Positions 29,144 to 39,560 are shown, counted from the first letter of the stretch. The stretch: DNA of 64,000 nucleotides from Burkholderiales bacterium (GCA_026954015.1 JAIXLP010000028.1:23085-87084), one strand, 5' to 3'. Numbers and translations are program-made. Notes: generated from the sequence alone by a model not told the origin.

Positions 29144-29773
29144 TCAGAGCCTGCTCTCGCTTTCGAGAGCCATGGGATCGGGCGGCGCCACGACCCCCAT
29201 CGAGACGATGTACTTGAGCGCGGCGTCGATGCTCATTTCAAGCTCGACGCAGTCGCTCTTGCGCACCAGTATGAAATAACCGCTCGTGGGGTTGGGCGTC
29301 GTGGGCACGTATACGCTCACGAATTCGTCGCGCAGATACCCCGCCACCTCGCCGCTGGGCGTGCCGGTGACGAAGGCTACCGTCCACACGCCGTCGCGCG
29401 GCCATTGCACGAGCACGGCGGTGCGAAACGCATTGCCACTTTCGGAAAACAGCGTATCCGAGACCTGCTTGACGCTGGAATAGATCGAGCGCACGACGGG
29501 GATGCGGCTCACCAGCGCATCGCCCAGCGCCACGAGGCGCCGCCCCGCGAAGTTGCCCGCGAGCGCGCCGACGACGAGCAGCACCACCAGCGTGAGCAGC
29601 ACGCCGAACCCTGGAATGTGGAACCCGAGCAGCTTGTCCGGCTGCCAGGCGCCGGGCAGGATCTCCAGCGTCTGGTCGAGCAGGCCCACCACCCAGGACA
29701 GCACCCAGGCGGTGATGACCACCGGCACGATCACCAGCAGGCCGGTGAACAGCCACTTGCGCAATGCGGCCAT
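29144..29773 (-). CDS. DUF502 family membrane protein
   Basis: A 209-residue protein with two strong membrane segments ([19 protein letters not shown] near residue 7 and [20 protein letters not shown] near 58), then a soluble domain with [15 protein letters not shown] and the conserved TPNPTSGYF segment. These are the marks of the DUF502 family, whose function is not established. It lies between fmdB and aspS, a grouping I know from betaproteobacteria. Confidence 0.9.
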   Translation of the reverse strand: MAALRKWLFTGLLVIVPVVITAWVLSWVVGLLDQTLEILPGAWQPDKLLGFHIPGFGVLLTLVVLLVVGALAGNFAGRRLVALGDALVSRIPVVRSIYSSVKQVSDTLFSESGNAFRTAVLVQWPRDGVWTVAFVTGTPSGEVAGYLRDEFVSVYVPTTPNPTSGYFILVRKSDCVELEMSIDAALKYIVSMGVVAPPDPMALESESRL

Positions 29774-29787
29774 CAGAACCTTGCCTT

Positions 29788-30096
29788 TCAGGCGCCTGAA
29801 GAGGCTGTAGCGCTTGCCGGTGCTGCGGCAGGCGCTTCTGTTTTTGCAGTTTCAGGGGTGGTCTTGGGTGCGTCGGCCGGCGCCGGGGCGGCGTCCGCAC
29901 CCGTGCTGCTCTTGCGACCGCTGAAATCCGTGGCATACCAGCCCGTGCCCTTGAGCTGAAAGCCCGCCGCGGTCACCTGCTTGGTGAAGGTTTGCGCGCC
30001 GCACGCGGGGCACTGCGTGAGCGGCGCATCGGACATCTTCTGCAACACGTCGCGGGCGTGGCCGCAGGTGCTGCAGCGGTAGGAATAAATCGGCAT
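29788..30096 (-). CDS. FmdB-type zinc-ribbon protein
   Basis: A 102-residue protein opening MPIYSYRCSTCG with a second CPACG near residue 34, forming the four-cysteine zinc ribbon of the FmdB/putative regulatory family. The C-terminal 40 residues are a low-complexity alanine/proline tail typical for Comamonadaceae versions. Its function is unknown; a regulatory role has been proposed from the original methylamidase cluster. Confidence 0.88.
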   Translation of the reverse strand: MPIYSYRCSTCGHARDVLQKMSDAPLTQCPACGAQTFTKQVTAAGFQLKGTGWYATDFSGRKSSTGADAAPAPADAPKTTPETAKTEAPAAAPASATASSGA

Positions 30097-30169
30097 TTCG
30101 GGGGCGCAAACTTCCGCAAAACCTGGGATTATAGGTAGCGCGGCGGCGCCGCCCAGGCGCCACGTCGCG

Positions 30170-31618
30170 CTACGCGGCTGCGGTCTCGTACACGCGCGTG
30201 CGCCCTTTTTCGTCGGCGATGAACTGCGGCAGGAGCGAGCCGCCGATCATCCCGGCAAACGCCGCGATGAGCCCGGCGAGCTGCTGCGGAAACGCCTCGT
30301 TGAGCACCGGGCTCGCGACGAACCAGAGCCAGACGCCCATGCCCATCACTACCGCCAGCAGCGCGCCCTGCGTGGTGGCGCGCTTCCAGTACACGCCCAG
30401 CAGCAATGGCACGAACGCGCCCACAAGCGGTACCTGGTAAGCGCCCGAGACGAGCTCGTAGATGGACGAGCCTTCCATCGTGATCGAATAGACCAGCACG
30501 CAGAAGGTGAATACCAGCACACTCACGCGCATGGCCTTGAGCGTCTGCTGGTCGCTCATGCCGGGCTTGAGGTTGCGCAGGATGTTCTCCACGAAGGTGG
30601 TGGCCGGCGCGAGCAGCGTGGCCGAGGCGGTGGACATGATGGCCGAAAGCAGCGCGCCGAAGAACGCCACCTGCAGCAGCACCGGCATGTGCGTGAGCAC
30701 CAGCGTGGGCAGCACCTTCTGCGGGTCGTCTTCGAGCAGCGCGGCCGTGCCCGGCAGCACCAGCAACGCCGCCATCACGACGAACATCGGCACGAAGGCA
30801 AAGGCGATGTACAGCAACCCGCCGATCACCGGGCCGCTGCGGGCCGTATCAGCGTTGTTGGACGACATCACGCGCTGGAACACGTCCTGCTGCGGAATCG
30901 AGCCCAGCATCATGGTGATGGCCGCGGCGAAAAAGAAGACCCACTCCTTGGTGCCGCCCGTCGGCAGAAAGCGCAGCTTGCCTTCGCTCGCCGCATACGA
31001 CATCACGCGCTCGGCGCCGCCCGCGATGTCCGCGGCATACCAGGCGATGGCGAGCAGCCCCGCGACGATGACGATCATTTGCACAAAGTCCGTGAGCGCC
31101 ACCGACCACATGCCGCCGTAGAGCGTGTACACGAGCACGATCACCGTGCCGATCACCATGCCCCAGGACAGCGTGATCGCGCCCTCGCTCAAGATGCTGA
31201 ACACCAGCCCGAGCGCCGTGATCTGCGCCGCCACCCAGCCCAGGTAGCTCAGGATGATGATGAGCGAGCACAGCACCTCCACCACGCGCCCGAAGCGGCG
31301 CCGGTAGTAGTCGCCGATCGTGATGATGTGCATCGCGTAGAGCTTGCGCGCGAAGAACAGGCCCACGAGCACCAGGCACAGCCCCGCGCCGAAGGGGTCT
31401 TCCACCGTGCCGTGCAGGCCCTCCTTGACGAACTGCGCCGGCGCACCCAGCACCGTCTCGGAGCCGAACCAGGTGGCGAACGTGGTGGCGACGACGACCG
31501 CCAGCGGCAGGCTGCGCCCCGCGACCGCGTAGTCGGCCGTGTTGTGCACGCGCCGCGCGGCCAGCAGGCCGATGACGATGGACGCCAGCAGGTACAGGAC
31601 GATGAAGCTCACGAGCAT
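30170..31618 (-). CDS. Sodium:solute symporter family protein
   Basis: A 482-residue integral membrane protein with about 13 hydrophobic segments of the SSS (LeuT-fold) family. TTFATWFGSETVLG near residue 48, YTLYGGMWSVALTDFVQ near 165 and SAIMSTASATLLAPATT near 325 are typical; the last region forms part of the sodium site. The solute is not evident. Family members carry proline, pantothenate, acetate or urea. It follows ubiB after a 100-nt gap on the same strand. Confidence 0.88.
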   Translation of the reverse strand: MLVSFIVLYLLASIVIGLLAARRVHNTADYAVAGRSLPLAVVVATTFATWFGSETVLGAPAQFVKEGLHGTVEDPFGAGLCLVLVGLFFARKLYAMHIITIGDYYRRRFGRVVEVLCSLIIILSYLGWVAAQITALGLVFSILSEGAITLSWGMVIGTVIVLVYTLYGGMWSVALTDFVQMIVIVAGLLAIAWYAADIAGGAERVMSYAASEGKLRFLPTGGTKEWVFFFAAAITMMLGSIPQQDVFQRVMSSNNADTARSGPVIGGLLYIAFAFVPMFVVMAALLVLPGTAALLEDDPQKVLPTLVLTHMPVLLQVAFFGALLSAIMSTASATLLAPATTFVENILRNLKPGMSDQQTLKAMRVSVLVFTFCVLVYSITMEGSSIYELVSGAYQVPLVGAFVPLLLGVYWKRATTQGALLAVVMGMGVWLWFVASPVLNEAFPQQLAGLIAAFAGMIGGSLLPQFIADEKGRTRVYETAAA

Positions 31619-31718
31619 GGGCTGACCCCGCGTGTTGACAGGCGTTTGAAGAAAAATGACGCGGATTATCTGGTCAAGCGCCCCCGCCGATGGCAGCGCG
31701 CACCGCGATGCGCGGTAT

Positions 31719-33284
31719 TTACAACACCCCGATGCGGATGATGAGCTGCACCACGATCAGCCCGAGCACGAACCCCAGCCCGGCGTAGAGCAGCCCCTGC
31801 AGCAGGCGGTTGGTGCGCCGCTGCTCCGCCAGCAACTGCCTGAGCTCGAGCGATTCCTCGCGCGGCGAGCGGCTCAGGTAGCCGTGCAGCAGGCGCGGCA
31901 GCTCGGGCAGCATCTTGGCGTAGTGCGGTGCCTCGGCGCGCAGCTCGCGCCATAACCGCTTGGGGCCAAGCTGCTCAAGCATCCATTTTTCGAGGAAGGG
32001 CTTGGCGGTGCTCCACAGGTCCAGCTCGGGGTCGAGCTGGCGCCCGAGGCCCTCGATGTTGAGCAGCGTCTTTTGCAGCAGCACGAGCTGCGGCTGGATT
32101 TCCACGTGAAAGCGCCGCGAGGTCTGGAACAGCCGCAGCAGCACCATGCCGAGCGAAATCTCCTTGAGCGGGCGGTCGAAGTACGGCTCGCAGACCGCGC
32201 GGATCGCGCCTTCCAGCTCGTTCACGCGCGTATCCCTGGGCACCCAGCCGCTTTCGATGTGCAGCTCGGCCACGCGCTTGTAGTCGCGGCGGAAAAACGC
32301 AGTGAAGTTCTGCGCCAGGTACTCCTTGTCCACCGCGGTGAGCGAGCCGACGATGCCGAAGTCCAGCGAGATGTAGCGCCCGAAGGTCTCCGGCGCGGTG
32401 CTCACCATGATGTTGCCCGGATGCATGTCGGCGTGGAAGAACCCGTCGCGAAACACCTGGGTGAAGAAGATCGTCACGCCATCGCGCGCGAGCCGCGGTA
32501 TGTCCACGCCCGCGTCGCGCAGCACGTCGATCTGGCTGATCGGCACGCCCTGCATGCGCTCCATCACGAGCACGTCACTGTGGCACCAGTCCCAGAACAC
32601 CTCGGGGATCAGCACCAGGTCGAGCCCCGCCATGTTGCGCCGCAGTTGCGCGCAATTGGCCGCCTCGCGTACCAGGTCAAGCTCGTCGTGCAGGTAGTTG
32701 TCGAACTCGCGCACCACCTCGCGGGGCTTGAGGCGCCGGCCGTCGGCTGACAGGCGGCTGACCCAGCCCGCCACCATGCGCATGAGCGCGAGGTCTTTTT
32801 CGATCGCCGCGAGCATGCCGGGGCGCAGTACCTTCACGGCCACCTCGCGCTCACGCCCCTCGCGGTCGCGCAGCACCGCGAAGTGCACCTGCGCAATCGA
32901 CGCGCTCGCCACGGGCGTGCGGTCGAACGTCACGAAAATCTCGTCGAGCGGCTTCTTGAACGAGCGTTCTATCGTCGCCACCGCGATCGCCGGGTCGAAC
33001 GGCGGCACGCGGTCCTGCAGCAGCGCGAGCTCGTCGGCGATGTCGGGCGGCATCAGGTCGCGCCGGGTGGAGAGCACCTGGCCGAACTTCACGAAGATGG
33101 GCCCGAGCTCCTCGAGCGCCTCGCGCAGGCGCTGGCCGCGCGGCGCGTCGAAGCGCCGCCCCAGCGTCAGCAGGCGCGCCAGCGCGCGGATCCACGGCCG
33201 CGAAAAGCCCGACAGCACCAGTTCGTCGAGCCCATGGCGCAGCGCCACCCAGACGATGGCGACACCGCGAAAGAACCGGCTCAT
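31719..33284 (-). CDS. ubiB: Ubiquinone biosynthesis regulatory kinase-like protein UbiB
   Basis: A 521-residue ABC1/ADCK-family protein needed for ubiquinone synthesis, probably as an ATPase of the Ubi complex. Hallmarks are the KxGQ motif in [14 protein letters not shown], the alanine-rich loop ASIAQVH, the lysine in [15 protein letters not shown] and the metal site LDFGIVG. Two C-terminal membrane helices follow. The start at 33284 overlaps the ubiJ stop by 4 nt; a much longer upstream frame is an artefact of high GC. Confidence 0.95.
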   Translation of the reverse strand: MSRFFRGVAIVWVALRHGLDELVLSGFSRPWIRALARLLTLGRRFDAPRGQRLREALEELGPIFVKFGQVLSTRRDLMPPDIADELALLQDRVPPFDPAIAVATIERSFKKPLDEIFVTFDRTPVASASIAQVHFAVLRDREGREREVAVKVLRPGMLAAIEKDLALMRMVAGWVSRLSADGRRLKPREVVREFDNYLHDELDLVREAANCAQLRRNMAGLDLVLIPEVFWDWCHSDVLVMERMQGVPISQIDVLRDAGVDIPRLARDGVTIFFTQVFRDGFFHADMHPGNIMVSTAPETFGRYISLDFGIVGSLTAVDKEYLAQNFTAFFRRDYKRVAELHIESGWVPRDTRVNELEGAIRAVCEPYFDRPLKEISLGMVLLRLFQTSRRFHVEIQPQLVLLQKTLLNIEGLGRQLDPELDLWSTAKPFLEKWMLEQLGPKRLWRELRAEAPHYAKMLPELPRLLHGYLSRSPREESLELRQLLAEQRRTNRLLQGLLYAGLGFVLGLIVVQLIIRIGVL

Positions 33285-33832
33285 GGGGACGCGTGGTTCG
33301 ACGCGGGCGCGGCGCGGCGGGCGCCGGCGAAGCGCCCCAACGCATCGCGCACGCGGCGCGCCGTGGCGCACACCGTGTGCGCCGGCACGTCGCCAACGAG
33401 CCGCGCGAGGTCGTCTTCCACGTCCCAGCGCAGGTTCTCTGCGAGCCAGTGGATGTCGCCCGCGAGCTGCACGTCGCCGTCGATGCGGATCGCCGGGCGC
33501 GCGCCCGTGAGCGCGCCGCGCGCGAGCGCCAGCGGCGACGGCTCGGTGAGCTCCACGTTCAGATCGGGCACGGCGCCCTCTGCCGCACGGTCGAGCATGC
33601 CCGCGGGCGTGACCTGCACGGCCATGTGGAACGCGCGCCACTGCACGCGCGCCACGCGCCCACGCTGGCGCGCGAGCCGCTCCATGGCCTGCGGCTCCTG
33701 CATCAGCACATGGTTGGCCAGCAACACCAGCCGGTGCTGCGTGCCGCGCACCAACCAGTCAGGCGCCTCGGGCGGGTGCGGCAAGCGCCCCGCAAGGTCA
33801 CGCACAAAAGAAAACGGGAACCGTGTCGTCAT
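33281..33832 (-). CDS. ubiJ: Ubiquinone biosynthesis accessory factor UbiJ (SCP2 domain)
   Basis: A 183-residue protein whose central part ([19 protein letters not shown] through [20 protein letters not shown]) has the SCP2 sterol-carrier pattern of UbiJ. It is followed by [16 protein letters not shown], which is characteristic for the family. UbiJ binds lipid intermediates in the soluble Ubi complex. Overlap with ubiB and nearness to ubiE support the call. Confidence 0.9.
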   Translation of the reverse strand: MTTRFPFSFVRDLAGRLPHPPEAPDWLVRGTQHRLVLLANHVLMQEPQAMERLARQRGRVARVQWRAFHMAVQVTPAGMLDRAAEGAVPDLNVELTEPSPLALARGALTGARPAIRIDGDVQLAGDIHWLAENLRWDVEDDLARLVGDVPAHTVCATARRVRDALGRFAGARRAAPASNHASP

Positions 33833-33864
33833 GGTTCCCGATTATTCCCCGAACAGGGCGCGGC

Positions 33865-34866
33865 TTACTGCAAGGCCTGCAGCCCCGCGACCAGCCATCC
33901 GCTCTTGCCGTCCTTGGGCTTGGTCATGTTCCAGACCTCGCGGAACGGATTGGGGCCTGCCGACGCTTCCTCGCGGATCATGCCGGAGAACTCGACGCTG
34001 GCCATGTACTCCCCGTCCAGGTCCTCGATGCCGAGCAACTGCGCCTCCAGCATCAGTACATCGGTCTGGTTAGGCTGGGCCTCGCCACGCTGCAGCTCGC
34101 GCTCGTGCAGCTGCGCGCGCACTTCGTCGAGCATGGCGTCCGTCATCATGGCGCGCAGCGTCACCATGTCGGAACGATCCCAGGCGGCCTGCAGCGTCGT
34201 GAAGTTGCGCTTGGCCGCCTCGAGGAAGCCCGCGGTGTCAAAGCCTTCCGGAATGCCCCAGCCCTGCGCCCCGGCAAGCGCCGAGCCTATCGCCACGCCC
34301 GACCCGGCGGCGGTGGCATCGAACGCCATCGAGGTGTCTTCCCACGGGCGCGCCGAAGCGTCGTTGCCCACCTTGGCCGGGTTGTACGCGCGCGGCATGC
34401 GCGCATTGGGCACGTCCGTCCCGCTGCCCGCACCCTGGAATGCGAACGGCCGCGCGGCAGCCCCCTGCGCGCGCGGGCGCGCCAGCATGCGCAGCACCGC
34501 GATGCCCACGAGCACCAACAGCGCGATCAACAGGAACTGCCCGAATTCGGCGCCCAGCCCGAGAGAACTGGCAAGCCACGCCAGCCCCAGGCCCGCCGCC
34601 AGGCCGCCAAGCATGCCGGCCCAAGGCTTGCGCGCCGCGCCTGCGGCCGCCGCATTGGCGGCATTCGCGGATTTGGCCGCGTTGGCGTTGTTGGCCGCGT
34701 TCTGGCCCGCGTTGGGCGCCGCAGCCGGTGCGCGCGGCGCTTCACGCTGCGTGACGTTGGCCGACTGGCGACCGATGCCGCGCCCTCCCCCGAGGCGCGC
34801 GGCCTCCGCGTCGGCGTACACCAGCGTGAGCAGCGTCACCAGCACCACGGACCACAGATTTTTCAT
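33865..34866 (-). CDS. Tim44-like domain membrane protein
   Basis: About 333 residues. It begins with a signal-like hydrophobic stretch (MKNLWSVVLVTLLTLVYA) and a long alanine/asparagine-rich low-complexity region. Two membrane segments follow (GLGLAWLASSLGL, FLLIALLVLVGIAVL), then a C-terminal Tim44-like domain (FDTAGFLEAAKRNFTTLQAAWDRSD onward). Bacterial members resemble the mitochondrial import protein but their role is unclear. It lies between ubiE and ubiJ, as I recall for other Burkholderiales. I prefer the ATG at 34866 over 34887. Confidence 0.88.
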   Translation of the reverse strand: MKNLWSVVLVTLLTLVYADAEAARLGGGRGIGRQSANVTQREAPRAPAAAPNAGQNAANNANAAKSANAANAAAAGAARKPWAGMLGGLAAGLGLAWLASSLGLGAEFGQFLLIALLVLVGIAVLRMLARPRAQGAAARPFAFQGAGSGTDVPNARMPRAYNPAKVGNDASARPWEDTSMAFDATAAGSGVAIGSALAGAQGWGIPEGFDTAGFLEAAKRNFTTLQAAWDRSDMVTLRAMMTDAMLDEVRAQLHERELQRGEAQPNQTDVLMLEAQLLGIEDLDGEYMASVEFSGMIREEASAGPNPFREVWNMTKPKDGKSGWLVAGLQALQ

Positions 34867-34917
34867 GTCTTTCCTCTCCAATGACAATGACCGCTCACCC
34901 TATTTCGGCGACCTGCC

Positions 34918-35649
34918 TCAGCACTTGACCCCGACGTGCAGGGCCACCACGCCGCCGGTCATGTTGTGGTAATCCACATGCCCAAAACCATGGTGTTGCA
35001 TCAGCGCCTTTAGTTCCTCCTGGCCGGGGTGTTTGCGTATGGATTCGGCCAGATAACGGTAACTGTCTGCATCCCCCGCCACCCACTGCCCCAGGCGCGG
35101 CAGCACCTGGAAGGAGTACAGGTCGTAGGCCTTGCGCAGCGGCGCCGCCACGCGGGAAAACTCCAGCACCAGGAGCCGCCCGCGAGGCTTGAGCACGCGC
35201 GCCATTTCGGCGATCGCCTTGTCCTTGTGCGTCATGTTGCGCAGGCCGAATGCCACGCTGACCAGATCAAAGCAACCGTCGGGGAACGGCAGGCGCTCGG
35301 CGTCGCAGACCAGCGTGGGCAGCACGATGCCCTTGTCCAGCAGCCGCTCGCGCCCGGTGCGCAGCATGGCCTCGTTGATGTCGGTGTGCACCACAGTGCC
35401 GCTTGCACCCACCTTCTTCGAGAACGCCAGCGCCAGGTCGCCCGTGCCACCGGCCACGTCCAGCACGCGGTCGCCCTCGCGCAGGTTGGCCACCATCACG
35501 GTGTATGCCTTCCAGAGCCGGTGCAGGCCGCCCGACATGAGGTCATTCATCAGGTCGTAGCGCGGCGCGACCGAATCGAACACGCCACGCACCCTGCGCG
35601 CCTTTTCGCGCTCATCCACCGTCTGGAAACCGAAATGCGTCGTGCTCAT
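34918..35649 (-). CDS. ubiE: Ubiquinone/menaquinone C-methyltransferase UbiE
   Basis: A 243-residue SAM-dependent methylase for the C2 methylation of the quinone ring. The opening [36 protein letters not shown] and the SAM motif [12 protein letters not shown] near residue 65 are diagnostic, as is the C-terminal [14 protein letters not shown]. It heads the ubiE / Tim44-like / ubiJ / ubiB run. Confidence 0.97.
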   Translation of the reverse strand: MSTTHFGFQTVDEREKARRVRGVFDSVAPRYDLMNDLMSGGLHRLWKAYTVMVANLREGDRVLDVAGGTGDLALAFSKKVGASGTVVHTDINEAMLRTGRERLLDKGIVLPTLVCDAERLPFPDGCFDLVSVAFGLRNMTHKDKAIAEMARVLKPRGRLLVLEFSRVAAPLRKAYDLYSFQVLPRLGQWVAGDADSYRYLAESIRKHPGQEELKALMQHHGFGHVDYHNMTGGVVALHVGVKC

Positions 35650-35731
35650 GGCACGATCGTAGGGCAGGTGGCCACGCGGGCAGGCATCACCCTGCCGATT
35701 CCCTCGGGAATCTGTCGCTATTAGGTTGAAT

Positions 35732-36205
35732 TCAGCCGCCGCAACTGCAGCCGTCTTCGCCGCAGTTCTCGTCGGCGGGCACGGGCGTGCGCTTCTTGGT
35801 GATGCTGGTGCCCTTGTGCGCCGAGCGCATCGGCGTGTCGCGCGTCGCGCCCGCGGCCTCCAGGCGCTGCAGGTAGTTGCTCCACAGCGCGTCCTGTTCG
35901 TGCCCGAGCTTGTAGAGGTAGCTCCAGGTGAAGATGCCGCTGTTGTGCCCGTCGGAGAACGTGGGGCGCACCGCGTAGTTGCCCATGGGTTCGATCTCGG
36001 TCACGGTGACTTCGCGCTTGCCGGTCTGCAGCACCTCCTGCCCGGGGCCGTGGCCGCTGACCTCGGCCGAGGGAGAATACACGCGCATCAGCTCGAACGG
36101 GATGCGAAAGCGCTCGCCGCTGGAGAACGCGATCTCCAGCGCGCGCGACGCTTCGTGCAGGGTGATGGCGGTGGGCACGGGCGTGCCGTTGATCTGCTCA
36201 GCCAT
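35732..36205 (-). CDS. DUF971 family protein
   Basis: A 157-residue protein. The first 110 residues fit the DUF971 (GBBH-like N-terminal) domain: [17 protein letters not shown] near residue 36, then [20 protein letters not shown] near 80. The C-terminus ends with a small cysteine-rich patch ([12 protein letters not shown]). Such domains are found with Fe-S-linked proteins, but the role is not proven. It is followed by ubiE with an 82-nt gap holding a GATTCC/GGAATC hairpin. Confidence 0.88.
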   Translation of the reverse strand: MAEQINGTPVPTAITLHEASRALEIAFSSGERFRIPFELMRVYSPSAEVSGHGPGQEVLQTGKREVTVTEIEPMGNYAVRPTFSDGHNSGIFTWSYLYKLGHEQDALWSNYLQRLEAAGATRDTPMRSAHKGTSITKKRTPVPADENCGEDGCSCGG

Positions 36206-36244
36206 GATGGTTCAGTTTCCCATTTTGAACGTCAAATACGCTGC

Positions 36245-36276
36245 AAACCCTGGACTGGCAAGCGTCGGCAGCTATC
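36245..36276 (-). repeat. Dispersed intergenic element, copy 5 (partial)
   Basis: Minus strand: gatagctgccgacgcttg, spacer, then cagggttt. It supplies the TAG stop codon of the HIT gene, showing the element can be adopted into gene ends. Confidence 0.55.
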
Positions 36277-36721
36277 GTAACGATGGCGCGCCAGCCCAGG
36301 CTCCGAGCCGCGCGCACAGGTCATCATGCACCAGCGGCTGGCGCGCCGCCAAGGCCGCAATGCGCGCAGTGTCTTGCGCGCGCCGCGGCGCGTCCCAGAC
36401 CGGGGCGGGAAAGTGGCTGTCCCAGTCGAAGCGCGCGATCACGTGCCAGTGCAGGTGGGGCACCACGTTGCCCAGCGCCGCGAGGTTGATCTTGGCCGGC
36501 GTGAGCTGCTCGCGCAGCACCTGCTCCACGAGCGCCACGGCCTGCATGCAGTGCGCGCGCTCGTGCGGCGCAAGGTCGGTGAATTCGGCGGCATGCGCGT
36601 TCCAGACCACACGGTAGAACGCCGGGAAGTGCGGCTCGTGCGCATGGATCACGCGCAGCCGCTCGCCGCGCCAGACAAGCGCGCCGCCATCGCCCCTGCA
36701 CAGCGCACAGTCGCTCGCCAT
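36272..36721 (-). CDS. HIT-family protein
   Basis: A 149-residue histidine-triad protein. The catalytic HLHWHVI motif is near residue 93, and an N-terminal CALCRGDGG pair of cysteines may bind zinc. HIT proteins hydrolyse or transfer nucleotides from phosphoramidates or dinucleotides. It lies 9 nt after serA on the same strand, so it is probably cotranscribed. Confidence 0.9.
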   Translation of the reverse strand: MASDCALCRGDGGALVWRGERLRVIHAHEPHFPAFYRVVWNAHAAEFTDLAPHERAHCMQAVALVEQVLREQLTPAKINLAALGNVVPHLHWHVIARFDWDSHFPAPVWDAPRRAQDTARIAALAARQPLVHDDLCARLGAWAGAPSLR

Positions 36722-36730
36722 GGCGCGTCG

Positions 36731-37960
36731 TCAGAACAGCACGCGCGTGCGGATCGTGCCCGGCACCTTGGCGAGCTTTTCCAGCGCCATGTCGGACGAG
36801 CGCGCATCCAGGTCAACGACCACGTAGCCCACGTTGTCGCGCGTCTGCAGGAACTGGGCGGAAATGTTCACCGCGCCGTCCGACAGGATGCGGTTGATCT
36901 CGGACATCACGCCCGGCACGTTGCGGTGGATGTGCAGCAGCCGGTGCTTGCCGGGGTGCGCGGGCAGCCCCACCTCGGGCAGGTTCACCGACGAAGTGCT
37001 CGCGCCGGTGTCGCTGTAGGTGATGAGCTTGGCCGCCACTTCCACGCCGATGTTGGCTTGCGCCTCCAGCGTCGAGCCGCCGATGTGCGGCGTCAGGATC
37101 ACGTTGTCCAGCCCGCGCAGCGGCGAGACGAACTCGTCCTTGTTGCTCTTGGGCTCGACCGGAAACACGTCCACGGCGGCGCCGACGAGGCGCTGCTCCC
37201 TGATCGCCTGCGCCAGCGGCTCGATGCGCACCACGGTGCCGCGCGAGGCGTTGATGAGAATGGCGCCCGGCTTCATCGCGGCGATTTCGGGCTCGCCCAT
37301 CATCCATTTCGTGGACGGCGTCTGCGGCACGTGCAGGCTCACGATGTCGCTTTGCGCGAGCAGCGCCTGCAGCGATTCGACCTGGTGCGCGTTGCCCAGC
37401 GGCAGCTTGGCGACGATGTCGTGGAAGATCACGTGCATGCCCAGGCTCTCGGCCAGGACGGATAGCTGCGAGCCGATCGCGCCGTAGCCGACGATGCCCA
37501 GCGTCTTGCCGCGCGCCTCGTGCGAGCCCTCGGCGCTCTTGAGCCAGCCGCCGCGGTGCGCGGCCGCGTTCTTCTCGGGGATGCCGCGCAGCAGCAGGAT
37601 GGCCTCGGCCAGCACCAGCTCGGCCACCGAGCGGGTGTTGGAGTACGGCGCGTTGAACACCGCGATGCCGCGTTCGCGCGCGGCGTTCAGGTCCACCTGG
37701 TTGGTGCCGATGCAAAAGCACCCGACGGCCACGAGCTTGTGCGCGTGCGCGAGCACGTCGGCGGTGAGCTGCGTGCGCGAGCGGATGCCGAGAAAGTGCG
37801 CGTCGGCGATCTTGTCGAGCAACTCCTGCCCTTCGAGCGCGCGCGGCAGCAGCTCCACATTGGTGTAGTCGGCCGCGTGCAGTGCGTCGACCGCGCACTG
37901 GTGGATACCTTCGAGCAGCAGAAACTTGATCTTGCTTTTATCCAGAGATGTCTTGGGCAT
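36731..37960 (-). CDS. serA: D-3-phosphoglycerate dehydrogenase
   Basis: A 409-residue enzyme for the first step of serine synthesis, the size of the E. coli protein (410). The NAD-binding motif GIVGYGAIGSQL is near residue 155, NASRGTVVRIEPLAQAI near 240, and a C-terminal ACT domain (LLHIHRNVPGVMSEINRIL) should give feedback control by serine. I start at MPKTSLDKSKIKFLLLEG; the 23 upstream codons look non-coding. Confidence 0.96.
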   Translation of the reverse strand: MPKTSLDKSKIKFLLLEGIHQCAVDALHAADYTNVELLPRALEGQELLDKIADAHFLGIRSRTQLTADVLAHAHKLVAVGCFCIGTNQVDLNAARERGIAVFNAPYSNTRSVAELVLAEAILLLRGIPEKNAAAHRGGWLKSAEGSHEARGKTLGIVGYGAIGSQLSVLAESLGMHVIFHDIVAKLPLGNAHQVESLQALLAQSDIVSLHVPQTPSTKWMMGEPEIAAMKPGAILINASRGTVVRIEPLAQAIREQRLVGAAVDVFPVEPKSNKDEFVSPLRGLDNVILTPHIGGSTLEAQANIGVEVAAKLITYSDTGASTSSVNLPEVGLPAHPGKHRLLHIHRNVPGVMSEINRILSDGAVNISAQFLQTRDNVGYVVVDLDARSSDMALEKLAKVPGTIRTRVLF

Positions 37961-38096
37961 GGGTGTCGGTTCCGGTGGTGGGGCCTGCGGCCGGGCGGAA
38001 AAACGGGCCGCGGGTGCGTGATTGTGCATCGCACAAAAAATACGTGCCGGGCCCGCGATTTTCGGTCACCTATGCGATGCCCGCAGGGACACGGCG

Positions 38097-38119
38097 CTGT
38101 CACAATCGTGTGCTGTCAT
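38097..38119 (+). promoter_or_regulatory. Pair of CTGTCA heptamers upstream of ugpB (possible PhoB site)
   Basis: CTGTCAC (38097-38103) and CTGTCAT (38113-38119) match the PhoB half-site. The start-to-start distance is 16 nt instead of the usual 11, so the call is tentative. ugp genes belong to the Pho regulon in E. coli. Confidence 0.3.
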
Positions 38120-38239
38120 TGCCCGGCGGGTAAACCCGGTTGTGCAGGGCATTGCGCTGTGGGAAAAAACGCGCTGTCCGTCATGGAATGCGCGCGCCTG
38201 CAGGCATTCCGGTTCCTTCCATCAACACAAGGTCGCTTC

Positions 38240-39553
38240 ATGAAATTCAGACACCTGGCCCTGGCTGCCTCTCTTCTTGCCACTACCCTGGCGGCGCAGG
38301 CGCAGATCGAAATCCAGTGGTGGCACTCGATGACCGCCGTGAACAACGAGTGGGTCAACGACCTGGCCAAGCAGTTCAACGCGAGCCAGCAGGACTACAA
38401 GGTGGTGCCCGTCTTCAAGGGCACCTACCCCGAAAGCATGACCGCCGCGATCGCGGCCTTCCGCTCGGGCACCACTCCCCACATCCTGCAGGTGTTCGAG
38501 GTCGGCACCGCCACGATGATGGCGAGCAAGGGCGTGACGGTGCCAGTGGCCAAGGTGATGAAGGACGCGGGCGTCGCATTCGACCCCAGCGGCTACATTC
38601 CCGCCGTCGCGGCCTACTACACGGCGCCCAACGGGCAGATGCTGAGCTTCCCGTTCAACAGCTCGACCACGGTCTTCTACTACAACAAAGATGCATTCAG
38701 GAAGGCCGGGCTCGATCCCGACAAGGCCCCGACCACCTGGCCCGAAGTGTTCGAAGCCACGAAAAAACTCAAGGCCAGCGGACACGCCTGCCCGATGACG
38801 CTCGCGTGGATGGGCTGGACACAGCTCGAATCGTTCTCGACCTGGCACAACGTGGAGTTCGCCACCCACAAGAACGGCCTGGACGCCGAAGGCTACAAGG
38901 CACGCCTGAAGATGAATTCGCCCGTGCACGTGCGTCACTTCGAAAACTTGGCCAGGCTCGCCAAGGATGGCGAATTCGTCTACCGCGGCCGCAACAGCAA
39001 CGCCGAAGCCTCGTTCGTTTCGGGTGAATGCGCCATGATCCAGACGTCCTCCGGTTTCTACGGCAACGTCTCGAAGAACGCCAAGTTCGCCTACGGCATC
39101 TCCACCCTGCCCTACTATCCCGACGTGAAGGGCGCGCCGCAAAACACCGTGATCGGTGGCGCCTCGCTGTGGGTCATGTCCGGCAAGAAGCCCGCGGAAT
39201 ACAAAGGCGTGGCCAAGTTCTTCCAATTCCTCTCCGACACCAAGGTGCAGGCTGCCAGCCACCAGCGCACCGGCTATCTGCCGATCACCACCGCCGCCTA
39301 CAACCTGACCAATGCTGCCGGTTTCTATGAAAAGCACCCCGGCACCGACGTGGCCGTGAACCAGATGGTGCGCAAGGTGACGGACAACTCGCGCGGCATC
39401 CGCCTGGGCAACTACGTGCAGATCCGCACGATAGAGGACGAAGAAACCGAGCAGATCTGGAGCGGCAAGAAGACAGCCAGGGAAGCACTCGACGCCATCG
39501 TCACGCGAGGCAACGAACTGCTGGCGAAATTCGAGAAGTCCTACAAGAAATAA
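38240..39553 (+). CDS. ugpB: sn-Glycerol-3-phosphate-binding periplasmic protein
   Basis: A 437-residue solute-binding protein. The signal peptide MKFRHLALAASLLATTLAAQA is followed by the UgpB hallmark IEIQWWHSMTAVNNEWVN. FNSSTTVFYYNKDAFRKAGL and the C-terminal GNYVQIRTIEDEETEQIW fit the family. It delivers glycerol-3-phosphate and glycerophosphodiesters to UgpAE. The in-frame extension upstream lacks coding character and has no ribosome site. It is the first gene of the ugp operon. Confidence 0.95.
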   Translation: MKFRHLALAASLLATTLAAQAQIEIQWWHSMTAVNNEWVNDLAKQFNASQQDYKVVPVFKGTYPESMTAAIAAFRSGTTPHILQVFEVGTATMMASKGVTVPVAKVMKDAGVAFDPSGYIPAVAAYYTAPNGQMLSFPFNSSTTVFYYNKDAFRKAGLDPDKAPTTWPEVFEATKKLKASGHACPMTLAWMGWTQLESFSTWHNVEFATHKNGLDAEGYKARLKMNSPVHVRHFENLARLAKDGEFVYRGRNSNAEASFVSGECAMIQTSSGFYGNVSKNAKFAYGISTLPYYPDVKGAPQNTVIGGASLWVMSGKKPAEYKGVAKFFQFLSDTKVQAASHQRTGYLPITTAAYNLTNAAGFYEKHPGTDVAVNQMVRKVTDNSRGIRLGNYVQIRTIEDEETEQIWSGKKTAREALDAIVTRGNELLAKFEKSYKK

Positions 39554-39560
39554 CCCAGGC

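Noticed and set aside
31719..33641. UbiB starting 119 codons further upstream
   Set aside because: The extension overlaps ubiJ, is Arg/Ala-rich and lacks conservation; [12 protein letters not shown] is the family start.
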